Shown: in pieces, positions 48,864 to 61,096 of the stretch
How the letters are laid out: each line of letters opens with the position of its first letter
How positions within the stretch are numbered: position 1 is the stretch's first letter
Source: Sugiyamaella lignohabitans
Lineage: Eukaryota; Ascomycota; Dipodascomycetes; Dipodascales; Trichomonascaceae
Reading direction: 5' to 3'
DNA length: 64,000 nucleotides
NCBI RefSeq assembly: GCF_001640025.1
Contig: NC_031674.1
Coordinates: 3,410,001-3,474,000, forward strand
The notes under the pieces: model-generated
The model's database searches: none
What the model was told of the DNA's origin: nothing
What the model saw: only the letters and a program-made list of their open reading frames with translations
Position numbers and translations under genes: made by a program

Positions 48864-49467
48864 CTTTAATTAGTATTGGTACTCGAAGTAAATGAATGAT
48901 TAGCAGATGATTATCTGTTTAAATAAGATCGCTCTGAAGCGCTCTGACAAGTTCACGAGTCACTAATGTGCGGCGTTCAACAATGTATACACTGTCTGTC
49001 ATAGATACAGATATATGACTTTCGAACTTATAAGAAGATTCCAAATACTTCTTAATCATATTAGGAAAGAACTAATTTCTTGAATGGTATTTTTCACTGT
49101 GAGATAGGGTAATCGGGCACCTTTAGAATTATCTGGGTCTTCTGCTTGCGTAACATAAAAACATAGCGTATATTTGGTATTATACTTAAATGCCAACCAT
49201 CATTTATAAAATTGGTGGATATGGTTTGAGACACTTTATTAAAGAATCAAGGTCTTATAAATTATTATTATATTTATTAATCATAAATGGCGTATATTAT
49301 AATTTTCAACTGAAGATTTTGAGCCCTAAACCGTCGACTGTTATCTCAAATCGGTTATCTTGACATAAATGCAGTGATCGACGTTGCTGATGTCGTCAAT
49401 CTAATATCGCTTCAAATCCTAAAAAGCCAACTGATATATTTCACTTTCAAAAAACAATTGGATTACA
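48864..49467. other. Divergent promoter region MPR1 / NIT2
   Basis: A 604-bp AT-rich region with TATATTTATTA-type runs near 49260-49310. No gene or repeat is seen. Confidence 0.45.
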
Positions 49468-50420
49468 ATGGTTCTAGCAGCAGCTGGTCAATTTTGTGCG
49501 TCTGCAAGCTTGGCTCAAAATGGTAAAACTGTTAGCAAGCTGATATTTCAGGCAGCTAATGCTGGGGCTAAGAGTTTGTTTCTGCCAGAGGCCTCTGACT
49601 ATATTGCAGGTTCTCCTGCCGAGACAATTGCACTGGCAGAACCAGTTACGAGTTCTCCGTTTATTCGAGAGATCCAAGAGACATTGCGTGGACTCCCAGC
49701 AGATAAAAAATTAGAGGTTTCAGTAGGAGTTCATGAACCAACCGAAAACCGAGACAGGGTTAAGAACACCCTCTTATGGCTGAATTCAAATGGTGAGATT
49801 ACTGAGAGATATCAGAAGATTCATCTCTTTGACGTTGATATCAAGTGAGTTCTATTAAGGGACAATATTAGTATATTCTACTAGTCTCCAGTGAGAGATT
49901 GGGTGGATACAAGACGAGAAGTAAATGCTAACAATATTTAAGAAACGGTCCAATTTTAAAAGAATCGCGGTCTGTAGAGCCAGGGAATGTCGTCCAGAAA
50001 CCTTTTGATACACCTATTGGCAAAGTTGGGCCCGCCATCTGTTACGATGTGAGATTTCCAGAGCACGCCATGCGATTGAGAACATTGGGTGCGGAAATCC
50101 TAGTATACCCATCAGCGTTTACAGTACGTACTGGTGCTGCCCACTGGGAGATTCTGGCTCGCTCTAGGGCAATTGATACCCAATCATACGTTATAATGGC
50201 TGCCCAGACAGGTAAACATGATGCCGAAGGTAAACGTCAGAGCTACGGTCACTCGATTATAGTAGATCCATGGGGAACTGTGCTAGCACAAGCTCCAGAT
50301 ACAGATTTCGAGCCTCGTATCATCGTGGCTGATATTGATCTCAGCAGTGTTCGCAAAGTGCGCCGAGACATGCCCTTATGGGAACAACGACGTCCTGACG
50401 TATACGGATATTCTGTTTAA
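49468..50420 (+). CDS. NIT2: Nit2-type deaminated glutathione amidase (two exons)
   Basis: Nit2 hydrolyses deaminated glutathione, a repair step after transaminase side reactions. Exon 1 is 49468-49844, intron 49845-49942 (GTGAGT, TGCTAAC, TTTAAG), exon 2 49943-50420; 284 residues. The nitrilase triad is visible: Glu in FLPEASDYI (about residue 41), Lys in RYQKIHLFDVDI (about 117) and Cys in PAICYDVRFPE (about 162). Typical strands YPSAFTVRTGAAHWEILARS and VDPWGTVLA follow. The tail, MPLWEQRRPDVYG, has the Nit2-type end, unlike the NIT3-type tail at the window start. Confidence 0.93.
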
Positions 50421-50528
50421 TAGACAAGAATGCGTCAGTTATAAATATCCTACAAACTATTGGCAAATTAGTCAAATGATAAGTATAAATAGATTTTTTT
50501 CAAAATCGTTAATAAATATTAGAGGCTA

Positions 50529-51278
50529 CTAAACCTGAGATGGATGATGGGCTCTCTGATAGACATCAATAGCATCGCTGAGAACTGCTTTACCCTTACC
50601 AAGACTATCGCGAAGTCCAGCCAGGTTAAACAGAAGTCTGTCATGACTCGTCTTAAGTTCATCATACATCGCTTTTTCCTCATTAATTCGTGTTTTATAA
50701 GATTCGACTACCCAGTCGACCGATGGCTTGTAGCTTCGGGTATATCCTTCAATATTAGCTCGAATATTGGCCATCGCCAGCTCATAACCACATATTACTT
50801 CGTTGGATTTCGTCTCCATTTCTTGTAATCTTTGTAGCTCAAGCCGTAGTTGAAGATTTTCGTTTAGAAGCCGGCGAGATTCACTATCTTCCTCATCATC
50901 TGATTCTGAAGACGAAGGCGTTGAATGCGAAGCTAAAATTTCATCTCCATTTAAATCAGTGGAAAAGCTATCTCCATCAGCTTTTAACCCATTGCTAAGA
51001 CTCTGTATCTCTGCCACATCATTGTCTAATTTATGGGAACCTTTCAGGTGCTTCTGGTCTTCATATGGCTGGTAGTTTTCAAGTACCCGCAGCTTTTCAT
51101 TTTCTCTCTGTAACACCAAATTGGCAAGATTATGAGTACTTTGTCGTGCTTCTCGCTTGGCACTTATCCGTCCTATTAGTTCCTGGACAAGCACAGTCAA
51201 CTGGTCAATTCCAGGACCCTCCATCGAGATGACTTCAAGATAACTGACAACACTGATGGAACTCGGATGGAGTCGCAT
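50529..51278 (-). CDS. Coiled-coil protein of unknown function
   Basis: A 249-residue acidic protein. Residues about 20-75 and 130-245 are predicted coiled coil (LVLQRENEKLRVLENYQ; SRRLLNENLQLRLELQRLQE); between them is a Ser/Asp/Glu-rich linker (STPSSSESDDEEDSES). The second helix contains YTRSYKPSVDWVVESYKTRI. The layout recalls small structural proteins of the FGFR1OP2/SIKE or kinetochore type, but I cannot assign a family. ATG at 51278 is the first; another at codon 19 (MEGPGIDQ) is possible. It lies tail-to-tail with NIT2. Confidence 0.65.
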   Translation of the reverse strand: MRLHPSSISVVSYLEVISMEGPGIDQLTVLVQELIGRISAKREARQSTHNLANLVLQRENEKLRVLENYQPYEDQKHLKGSHKLDNDVAEIQSLSNGLKADGDSFSTDLNGDEILASHSTPSSSESDDEEDSESRRLLNENLQLRLELQRLQEMETKSNEVICGYELAMANIRANIEGYTRSYKPSVDWVVESYKTRINEEKAMYDELKTSHDRLLFNLAGLRDSLGKGKAVLSDAIDVYQRAHHPSQV

Positions 51279-51687
51279 GTTGATCCGCAGTCTTATCTTA
51301 TCGTCAGCCTTGCTCTATCTTAACCCACTGATTCAGGGGTCGAAGAGCATCAGCACAGACTAATCAAACAGAGTTTTGAAGCTTTTACAAATTCAAATTC
51401 CTAACTATATACCCACGAGGAAGAATATAGTAAGGCAGGGAGAATTCTAATTCTAAAGACCAATTGCCAGCCAAATATCTGTTTGACACATCCTGTTATG
51501 AGCGCTGATCAATTGTCCACTATACGTATTTCTACCCTTCAACTATCAGCAGCCCCACATGTCGCCCACACTCTAAATGCGAGTCGCCGGTCAAAGTAAA
51601 CAAACGATTACAGATTCAATTTATTTTGGTCCTTTTATCTCTAGTAAACTGGCCAGACTGTAGACCTTGGCCTGGTGCTTTGACATA
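51279..51687. other. Divergent promoter region coiled-coil gene / FAB1
   Basis: A 409-bp region with no other feature recognised. Confidence 0.45.
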
Positions 51688-54600
51688 ATGGCTGGAAGTG
51701 GAGGTGATAGCTCGAAAGTTAGGTCACGGGAGCCCACTGCTCTGGGATTAGCAATAGGATTCGGATCAAGCAGCAGAAATCCATCTGGTGCAAGTACTGC
51801 CGGATCCACTCCACTCGACATTCCTCAAGCTGGTAGTTATGGAAATGAATTAACCTACTTTCCAGTGGAGCAATTTGCAGAATCTCCACACGATCCAAAT
51901 ACTCTTTCGACTTTCTATAACCGAGTTAAGTCATTAACCACTGCAGCTACTTCGGTAATGCAAAATGTTCTGCCAGGAAGTGGTCAGAAAGAGGAACTCA
52001 ACTTTAAACGAACTGCTTCAGGAAGTATCAACAATGTCTCCAACGGGCCCGATGGTTCTCCTTATGGCGGTCAGAGCTCTGGTTCGGGTTTCTCAGCATT
52101 GCATCATTTAGCACCCTCTGCTCCGCTTGTTACCAGTGGACTTTCTCCTGCTACTGGTTCCGCTTCACCTGCCATGAATATTAATAGCACATCTATTGCT
52201 ATTCCAACTGTCACACGTACTGACACCTTTGGAAGTACTGTGCTAGCTGGTCTCCCCGGGGTTGGAAGTGGGATAGTTAGCGATAATAGTACGATTGGTT
52301 CCTCCATGAGAACCAACAACATTAGCGATGCCGCTTTTGAATCTGATAGAGCAATTGCCCTAGGGACAAATATTAACACCACCACTTCTGATGGAAATGC
52401 CGTAGGAGCCTCAACACCAACCGCATCGCCACTCAGATATCTTCAGAATCCCTGGAATACGAATCCCAGGATATCAGGATCCGATGGAGGCTCTGACATG
52501 CTTTCAACCGCGATTCTGACTTCTCAAAAAGCAGCTCCCAGCGTTGCAAATGTCACCGTTGGCGAGTATAGTGAAGAGCTAAACGTGGATCGGAGTATAC
52601 ACAGCATGGAGAGGTCATTTTCAAAGCATTCTACTCAGTTATCTCGATCTCCTAGCACAAGCACGATGTATTCATACAACCCTCGTAGCCACCTTCCAGG
52701 ATATGCCTTAGAACAGGATGATGCAAGTGATACAGAGTCAATTGTCTCTTCAAATCGAGACTACATAATTTCCCAGCTGTCAAGGAGGATAGAACCCATC
52801 ACACCTGGTGGACTAAATAGGGAGTTCTGGATGAAAGATGAAAATGCTTCTGAATGTTTTCGATGTGCAAGACAATTTACCGGTAAGTCTTATGTAAGCT
52901 ACAATGAATTTCCAGGCCATACTAACTAGTTCCTTTAGCATGGAGAAGAAAACATCACTGCCGAATCTGTGGTCAGATATTCTGTTCGTCTTGTACCACA
53001 CTAGTTTCTGGAGATAAACTCAAAAATAAGTTGCGGTATAATGGGAAAATGAGAGTATGCATAAACTGTCTAGATGTAATTGAGGGAATGCCATTTTCTG
53101 ATATGTTTACTTTAAATGGCACTGATAATACGGTCAATATTGATCATCGCAAATCAGATAGTTTATCGACTATCGAATATTCCTCCAGCCAAACGACCCA
53201 GCCGACAAGCGCAATTGCTGTTCCTAGTTTAAAAAAGGGCGACCAGCTTGATACTGCATCTGATCTGCCTAGTTCACCTCGATCTTTCAACAGCCGATAC
53301 TCTGGTAGGTTTCGTGCAAGAGCAGCTACACTTGATGGGAGTTCAAGGATGACCGCTACATCGCCACTGAGAAATGGAGGCGTTGTGTTAAATCAGCTAC
53401 CTAATCCAATTGAAAACTCACCCAGCACCCAAGACATTGGCTTTTCAGATAGCGAGAGTAGTGAAGATGAGAGTACAATGAGACTATTTTCGGCCCTGAA
53501 TCCATCACGCTCTGATGGTGACCTCTCTAAACTTCACAATCAGAACAAGGTCAATAGACGTACTTCGTTCAGACGACCCACTAGTGGAACCGGTAGGTAT
53601 GTGGATGCTGTCGGGCCGGTAAAGTCCAGTTTGATGCGAATCGGTCAAAGACGACGAAGTTTCCCCAGTAACATTCATCAAGCAGGCTTAACTCGACAGT
53701 TGTCGGGATCTTTTTTTAAGTCCGTTATCGATAACGATATTAGCGTCTTTGATACCGAAGACGACCAGACTGCTTTAGTTCCTACCACTATACAATCGCC
53801 CAGTATTGACCTCAACAAAGCTAGTATCAATCATGCACACATATTCCTTGACCAGCTCTTAGAGTTCTTTAGATTGCCGAAGAAATGGCATGATATCTTG
53901 ATGAAACCGCTACTGCTTTGCGCTGAGAATATAGATCTTGATGTTAAGGGTGGTGATAGTATCGACATCCGCCATTATGTTAAAATTAAACGAATTCCAG
54001 GTGGATCAAGTAAGAATACTGCTTATGTTGATGGCACAGTATTTAGCAAGTCACTAGCTCTAAAGTCAATGCCTCGTAAGATTAAAGACCCAAGGATTCT
54101 CTTAATTACGTTTCCTATAGAATACAGCAGAACAGATCAACGGTTTATGAGCTTGGATCCAGTATTAGCTCAGGAGTCAGAGTATATCAAAAAACTTGTA
54201 AAACGCATTGTATCGCTCAACCCTCAAGTCCTGATATCTTCAAGTAGGATTAGTGGTCTGGCAATTGAACTTTTAGCAAGAGAAGGAATTGCTGTAGTGG
54301 CGAACAGCAAACTTACTGCCATTTCGAGAATATCGCGATATACTCATGCTGATATACTGACGTCCATTGACAGGCTAGCAATGAACCCACGGCTTGGAAA
54401 TTGCTCGATGTTCGAGGTAAATACATACCAATTCAAGGATACTGCTAAGACGTTCATTTTCATTTCTGGGGTACCTCGTGAGTTGGGATGTACCATTGTT
54501 TTACGTGGAAGTGATACTGAGACCTTGGGTAGTGTCAAAGCTGTTGTCGAATTCTTGGTTTACGTTGTTTTCAATTTGAAATTAGAGACAAGTCTGATGA

Positions 54601-57600
54601 GAGATCAATTTGTATTTATCCCTTCGGATGCTGTGAGCTTAGAGAATAAACCAGAGAGTCACAATCATGCAAATGACGGTGGGTATTTTCACGACCTTAT
54701 CCGATCACAAGAAGGAAAAGTTATATCTTCATCACCTTTTGTTCATTTTGGAAACCCATATCTTCTACAAGAAGCAAGAGCATTGGAAGATCAGCTAGTT
54801 GCTACGGGGCATGATAATGATGAGTTGTTGGAAAACGGAGAAACTGATTTCAATCAAATCAAGAAATCCCTGCAGGAAATGGGGTTTGATGATGTTCCAC
54901 TACAGGAGTTTCCTGGCGGAAGCGAAAAAGCTCGAGAGATTGTAAGTGTTATCAACGAAGAGCGACTAGGTACGCTACGTGACTTATGGGCCTCACAAAA
55001 ACGGCAATGGGAGCTATATTATTCTCAGGCGCCAGGAATGTTTGACCCGTTTCATCGTCAAAGCATTTCTCTTCTATTTTCTGTTGTATGCTCTGAAACC
55101 CGCACGCCCTGCGTGGGGCCCGAGCAGACAGAGATAGATTTTTACAGCGATTCCGATACAACATTGGGTCAATTTGTGGAGACCATGTGTATAACTGCTG
55201 ACGAAGAGTGTCCCGATGGCTGTAAGTACCGATTACGGGATCATTTCCGAAGTTATGTTAATGGAACTGGTAGACTTACTGTGCGGGTGGAAAAGTTTGA
55301 ATGCAAACTCCCTGGTCTGCAAAATACCATTTTGATGTGGAGCCATTGCAAAGTATGCCAGAACACGATGCCAGTATTGCCCATGTCGGCTGCAACTTGG
55401 AAATATTCCTTTGGTAAATATCTTGAGCTTGCATTCTACAGTACCAAGCTTTCCTTCCGTGCTGGCCAATGTGTTCATAATTTGTATCGTGACCATGTTA
55501 GATACTTTGGTTTTCATGATCTTGCAGTACGATTTGAGTATGATTGCATTAAACTACTGGAGATTATACCCCCTCAATGGAAAATGCAGTGGAAGCCTGA
55601 AATCAGCGCAAAGCACAAGATTGAAGTCTATCACAGTATTTCTGCCAAAGTAAACAACTTTTGGAATAGTGTTTTGGATAGATTAGACAGAGTCGTTATC
55701 GATGAACTTGCTCCTGAGAAGATGGAAGAATGTCAGGCGAGGATTGATTTTCTAAGGAGTGTTGCAACAGATGAGCGAGCAGCGGCTCTGGGTGATCTAA
55801 ATCAGATATTCACTACTACACATGTCACTGATATACTAGCCATGAATGCCATTGTTAGAGTAATTCAGGAACTGGTTGTAAAATGGGATGCAGAGTTTTT
55901 GGACTTTGAAAATAAATTTTTCCCGTCTGAAAAGGATATTACGAGGATTACTGCGCAGCACCTGAAAAAGATATTTTTGACTGATGAATCGGTTGATCAA
56001 AGCGACAGAACTGATACGGGAACCGACGTCCCGCCAACTCCAATCGTAGAAAAAGATGATCCTTTAAAGTCGATTTCCAGCAACGCAGAGAAAATAAATG
56101 AATCGGTGGAGGAAACATCAGAGAAACCTGACATGGTGCCAGTTGACATAGAGCCCACTAAATCGAGCAATACTCTACTTCCTGAACCAGTCAAGTTGGA
56201 TGATAGACATATTGCGTTAGCTCACCGAGAAGTTAATGATACTGAAGATGTTAAAGAAAGAGAAACAATTCTCGAAGCACTGAAACTAGCAGACATTTAT
56301 AATGGTCAAGGAGAAATTGAGAAAGCCATAGCCATGTATAATCTGTACCTAGATGGCCATTCTAAGCTGACCCCTCATGATTTTGACAGTAAATACTGCA
56401 TGGCATTGCAGAACTTAGCTGTCTGTTACAAGAATCAAAACCAACTCGACCTAGCCGAAAAGATCTATAATCAGCTGTTGCAAGCTCGTGAAATACAGCT
56501 TGGAGACAGTGATCTAGAGACTCTGCGAACTATGTATGATTTGGGGATTGTATATAGGAACCAGGAAAAGATGGATCTTGCTGTTCAAATGCTGCGTCGA
56601 TCCTTGGATGGAAGAATCAAAATATCTGGGCATAATAGCAAGGATGTTATTTCTACGGCCCAAGAACTAGTGGATATTTATACATCCCAAAGCATGAATA
56701 ATGAAGTTCAAGAGATGTTAGACATCCTGAACAGGACGTCCAACAAATCTTCGGAGAAATCATCCCCGGACATCCCTTCAAACAAGCCCAGATTTGATCC
56801 AATAGATTCAGGAAATACTAGTCTCGAATCGAAAACCCCCCAGCGCTCAGATACGAGATCATATAGCATTTCTCCTGAAAAGAGAATAGCGGCACCACTA
56901 ACCCGCAGACCCAATAGTATTTCATCCTTAAGCAGGCCAACAAGTCCTCGGAAGGATTCTCGCGTCCTAGATCAAGTTTTGATGACCCAGCCTAGTGATA
57001 AAGACTCTACACTTGAAGCTATCAGAAGTTCAATAACATCTCCTCGACAGGATGATTTGTTTAGACGACCAGTCATACCTGGAAAAGGTAGCTCTATTCC
57101 AACATTGGTGGAAGTGTCGTCAACTTCAAACATACCATTATCCCAAGCTGCTGGACTTCGTAATAATGATAAAAAGCCGAAGTTCAGGTCCGATGAAATC
57201 GCTTCTTTTAGCGGAGTTGGTGCTAGGAAAAAGTTTTTGTCGTCTAGATTTGGAACTAGAGAGTTCGAAAACCAGTTGTTTTCTGGCAAAGCTGTAGGTG
57301 GAAAGACCAGAGTTTCTTCTTTGGCAAAACACTTTGATCAGCTGTCAATGGAGTTCGAAAAAGAACGTGCTAGAGAGAGAAAACTTCTGGCACAAGGGAG
57401 ATTCCGTGCATTTCCTGTTACCAAATCAAGACCGATTGTTGAAGTATTCAAGAATGTGAAAGAAGCCGTCGAAGAGGTGTCAGATGAGGAGGATGACAGT
57501 GAGCCCCTACTAGATCAGGCATTGTTACTGCCGAGTGATAGAGCTAAACGGGATAGCCATTGCTCGCACGAGTCCATCGATACAGCTAACGGGGAATGTG

Positions 57601-59001
57601 CGCCACAGCCGGACCTAGAAGACATTGATGTCGATGGACACACTGGTAGCTCAGGTGCCGGGGATGAATCACCTAAGGCAACCTCTGTGGACGAGGCTGG
57701 TGGCCAAGACGATGCCTCTTCTGATGGCCAGCCTGATATTGCTAGCAGCAGGGAGACACTGGATTCAGAACGATCGGAAGGCCCCGAGTTTCCGCCTACT
57801 GCTGAAAAACAGTCTCTAATGCAAAGTTTGGCAAATTTCTGGGCTGATCGGTCCGCTACTGGTTGGAATGCTTTGGAGTATCCTCTCAAGACATCCGAGC
57901 ATATTTTTGCCGATTCTGATGTCATTGTTCGTGAAGATGAGCCCAGTTCTTTGATTGCGTTCTGTTTGAGTTCTCCAGACTATCTTGAGAGAATGAAGAA
58001 TAGAGGTCCTCCACCTCCTATCGAAGACTTGGAAGATGAGGGAAAGCATGTGAATTTTGAGAGACCACCTAAGGAAGAACTTGAACAGTGGATGCTGAAG
58101 AAAACAGGAATTCATCTGAAATACCAATTCCAAGAAGGTTCTGCTAGATTATCTTGTAAGCTATTCTTCTCAGAACAGTTTGCAGCTTTTAGAAAGAAAT
58201 GCCTAGGGTCTGATAAAGACTATATTCAATCATTAGCGAGATGCATCAAGTGGGATTCCAGTGGTGGCAAGTCTGGATCGGCCTTTTTGAAAACATTAGA
58301 TGACCGTCTCGTCGTCAAAGAGCTCTCTCAAAGTGAGCTGGATGCATTTGTTAAGTTCGCTCCTTCTTATTTTAAATACATGGCTCAAGCATTATTCCAC
58401 GATCTTCCCACGGTTTTAGCAAAGATTTTCGGTTTCTATCAAATTCAAATTCGGAACCCGATCACTGGTAAAACATTCAAGATGGACGTGGTGGTCATGG
58501 AAAATTTGTTTTATCAACATAAGATGTCGAGAATTTTTGATCTCAAGGGTTCTATGAGAAACAGACATGTTCAACAAACTGGCCGTGAGAATGAGGTACT
58601 ATTAGATGAAAACATGGTAGAATATATTTATGAGTCTCCGTTGTTTGTGCGTGAACATTCTAAGCGGCTGTTGAAAAACTCCCTATTCAATGATACCTTA
58701 TTTTTAGCAAAGATGAATGTTATGGACTACTCTCTTGTTATCGGTATCGATGAAGAAGAAAATCAATTAGTTGTAGGAATTATTGGTAAGTATTAACTTT
58801 GGCAAAGTTTACATCTTTTGGTCACTAACAAATATAGACTTTATTCGAACTTTTACATGGGATAAAAAGTTAGAAAGCTGGGTTAAAGAGAGGGGTCTAG
58901 TTCGTGGTGGTATCAAGGAGCCCACGGTTGTATCTCCTCGTCAGTATAAGAACAGGTTTCGAGAAGCAATGGATAGATATGTTTTGATGGTTCCAGAGTA
59001 A
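51688..59001 (+). CDS. FAB1: 1-phosphatidylinositol-3-phosphate 5-kinase Fab1, with inserted TPR-like repeats (three exons)
   Basis: Fab1/PIKfyve makes PtdIns(3,5)P2 on the vacuole and endosomes. Exons: 51688-52882, 52939-58785, 58838-59001; both introns use GTAAGT and TACTAAC/CACTAAC branches. The joined protein has 2401 residues. FYVE finger about 386-446 ([25 protein letters not shown]), restored by splicing. The CCT/TCP1-like domain is about 715-950 ([19 protein letters not shown]). The Cys-rich domain is about 1110-1320. Residues about 1490-1660 form three to four TPR-like repeats ([40 protein letters not shown]) not usual in Fab1. The PIP kinase domain is about 2085-2400: [47 protein letters not shown], then [17 protein letters not shown] across the second junction. 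Start 51688 is the first ATG. Confidence 0.96.
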
Positions 59002-59229
59002 GTAGATATCTGGTTGATATTTCTGTTGCGAAACTAACAATGCTAGCTGTTGGTATGAAGACATATCGTAGGTTCATACTTCACAAGGCTATTATTTTCT
59101 TGTTAGTGATTTTATTTATTTAATAGCATGATATTTATTGTTTTTTTTAAGTTTCAAGTTAATATTTATTTACTATTTACATTTCACATTAGTCTCTATT
59201 TACAATGATAGTCTCTAAAAGTAGACATG

Positions 59230-60790
59230 CTATTCGACTTTTATAACGTGATATTTACTTTTACCCAACCTTACTAAGAGGAGCTGATTGTCCTCTAAAT
59301 GCTCTTCTCCTAAAATTCCTTCTACGACCATTGTTCTAGCAAAACCATAGTATACACCACCTGCCTTAATCATACGTGAACATTCTGATTTCGACTTACC
59401 AGTAATCGTCGCAAGAACAGACCTCCATTGATTGCCTACTACCTGAACTCGACTACAATGGTGAAGTAATTTCTCGTTTTCAAATGCCTCCAAGATCTCC
59501 GAGCTTGAGTATTGTGGATTTTTCTGCGATGGAGTAGGGAACAATATAGAGGATATAAGTTCAGCTCGTTTGCCAGAACCGATACCATGCACCAAATCAG
59601 CAACCTCAGATGCCAAACGTCGCTGTGCTAATCTCAATTCAGGGTCTTTATCATGTTCCTGGATTATATCTGGGATCTCTTCAAGAGGGATCAAAGTGAA
59701 AAGTTTCAAGTACTGCTCTACGACAGAGTCTGGGGTTTGTACAAAATATTGAAACAAGTCGTAAGGTTTTGTTAGGTCGCGATCTATCCACACAGCATTT
59801 CCAGCAGACTTGCCAAACTTTTCACCTGAGGGGGTGGTAAGTAGAGGAACTGTTAAACCAAATGCGTCGGATTCGGCTGGTTTCTCTGATAATGCTTCGT
59901 TTGATTCATTCTTTTCTTTCAAAAAAGATCTTAATCTCGATATTAAATCTATTCCTGCCGTAATATTTCCCCACTGATCATTACCTCCAACCTGGACCGA
60001 GCAGTTTTGTGTTTTGTAGAGGTGCCAAAAGTCATAGGCTTGAAGGATTTGATAAGTAAACTCATTGAATCCAATTCCTTGTTCACTAGATAGTCTATTT
60101 TTTACGCTCTCTCTGGCCAGCATATGGCTGACTCGAATATGTCTGCCATATGTACCCAAGAAATGGAGCATCGACATATCTTTCCACCAGTCAGCATTAT
60201 TTGCCCGAACTGCTGTTCCTGGTGAAGTGTATCCTTTAGATACAGCATACTTCCAACCTTGGTCAATGAATTGCTTCATTTGGTGTTGAATCCGTAAAAT
60301 ATTGTTTTCACGGGTTTGGTCTACCATTTGCTGTCGTTCGGTATTCCTTCCAGAGGGATCTCCTACCACACCAGTGGCACCTCCTACAAGACTAATGACA
60401 TTGTGACCCCTAATATAGAAATGAAGAAGTACCAGTAATGGAATCAAATTACCTAAGTGTAACGATTGAGCTGTAGGATCTGCTCCACAATATAAAGTAA
60501 TCTTCTTCCCCGACTGCAGAACTTGTGATTCTAATAATTCACTTGAGAAAGTTAGCAGTGCACAGTAATCGAAGATCTGTTCATATATTGAAGAATACTT
60601 ACCTCGTAACATTGGCCACCAAACCACGATCCTTTAAATGACTTACTATAGCCTTGATGTTGGCCTCAGGGTTCGAAGATATAGTCTTATTGGTACTTGT
60701 GGCATGAAACCTTCTCAAACCAAGAATTCCAGACGAGTCTAATGACCGCCTCAATCCAAGACTAAGCCTATTGAGTCCTCGGACAGCCAT
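59230..60790 (-). CDS. MSY1: Mitochondrial tyrosyl-tRNA synthetase (two exons)
   Basis: This class Ic synthetase charges mitochondrial tRNA-Tyr. Exon 1 is 60790-60603, intron 60542-60602 (GTAAGT, TGCTAAC, CAAG), exon 2 60541-59230; 499 residues. The N-terminus (MAVRGLNRLSLGLRRSL) is a typical presequence. Class I HIGH equivalent is ADPTAQSLHLGNLIP (SLHLG); GGATGVVGDPSG, VQVGGNDQWGNITAG and the KFGKS signature (GEKFGKSAGNAVW) follow. The C-terminal part is an S4-like RNA-binding domain (CSRMIKAGGVYYG). Splicing restores NVT-SELLESQVL across the junction. Confidence 0.95.
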
Positions 60791-61096
60791 AGTAATAGTT
60801 ATGAATAACTGACCGACTTCTATCGAGTAGAATTGTGGAAGAATGGTGATCGGCGTATATAAATATGCGGCTAAATATTTTTCACGAAGCACCGGTATCA
60901 ACAGCAGTTGCAGGATTAAATCTGATCTTATATTGGTCTGATTGGTATTAGAGCGTACTTTTTTTGAACTTTTGGGTTAAATCATAGACAATCAATATTT
61001 CACGAGCTCTAGATCTTGTATTCTGATATGCTGCTTCTTTATCAATTGCACTTACACGCCTTATAAGGTTCCTAATTCCCAACTCGTCAACTTCAT
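60791..61096. other. Divergent promoter region MSY1 / PPR-like gene
   Basis: A 306-bp region between two probable mitochondrial-protein genes. A minus-strand frame at 60948-61130 overlaps the PPR-like start and is judged spurious. Confidence 0.45.
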
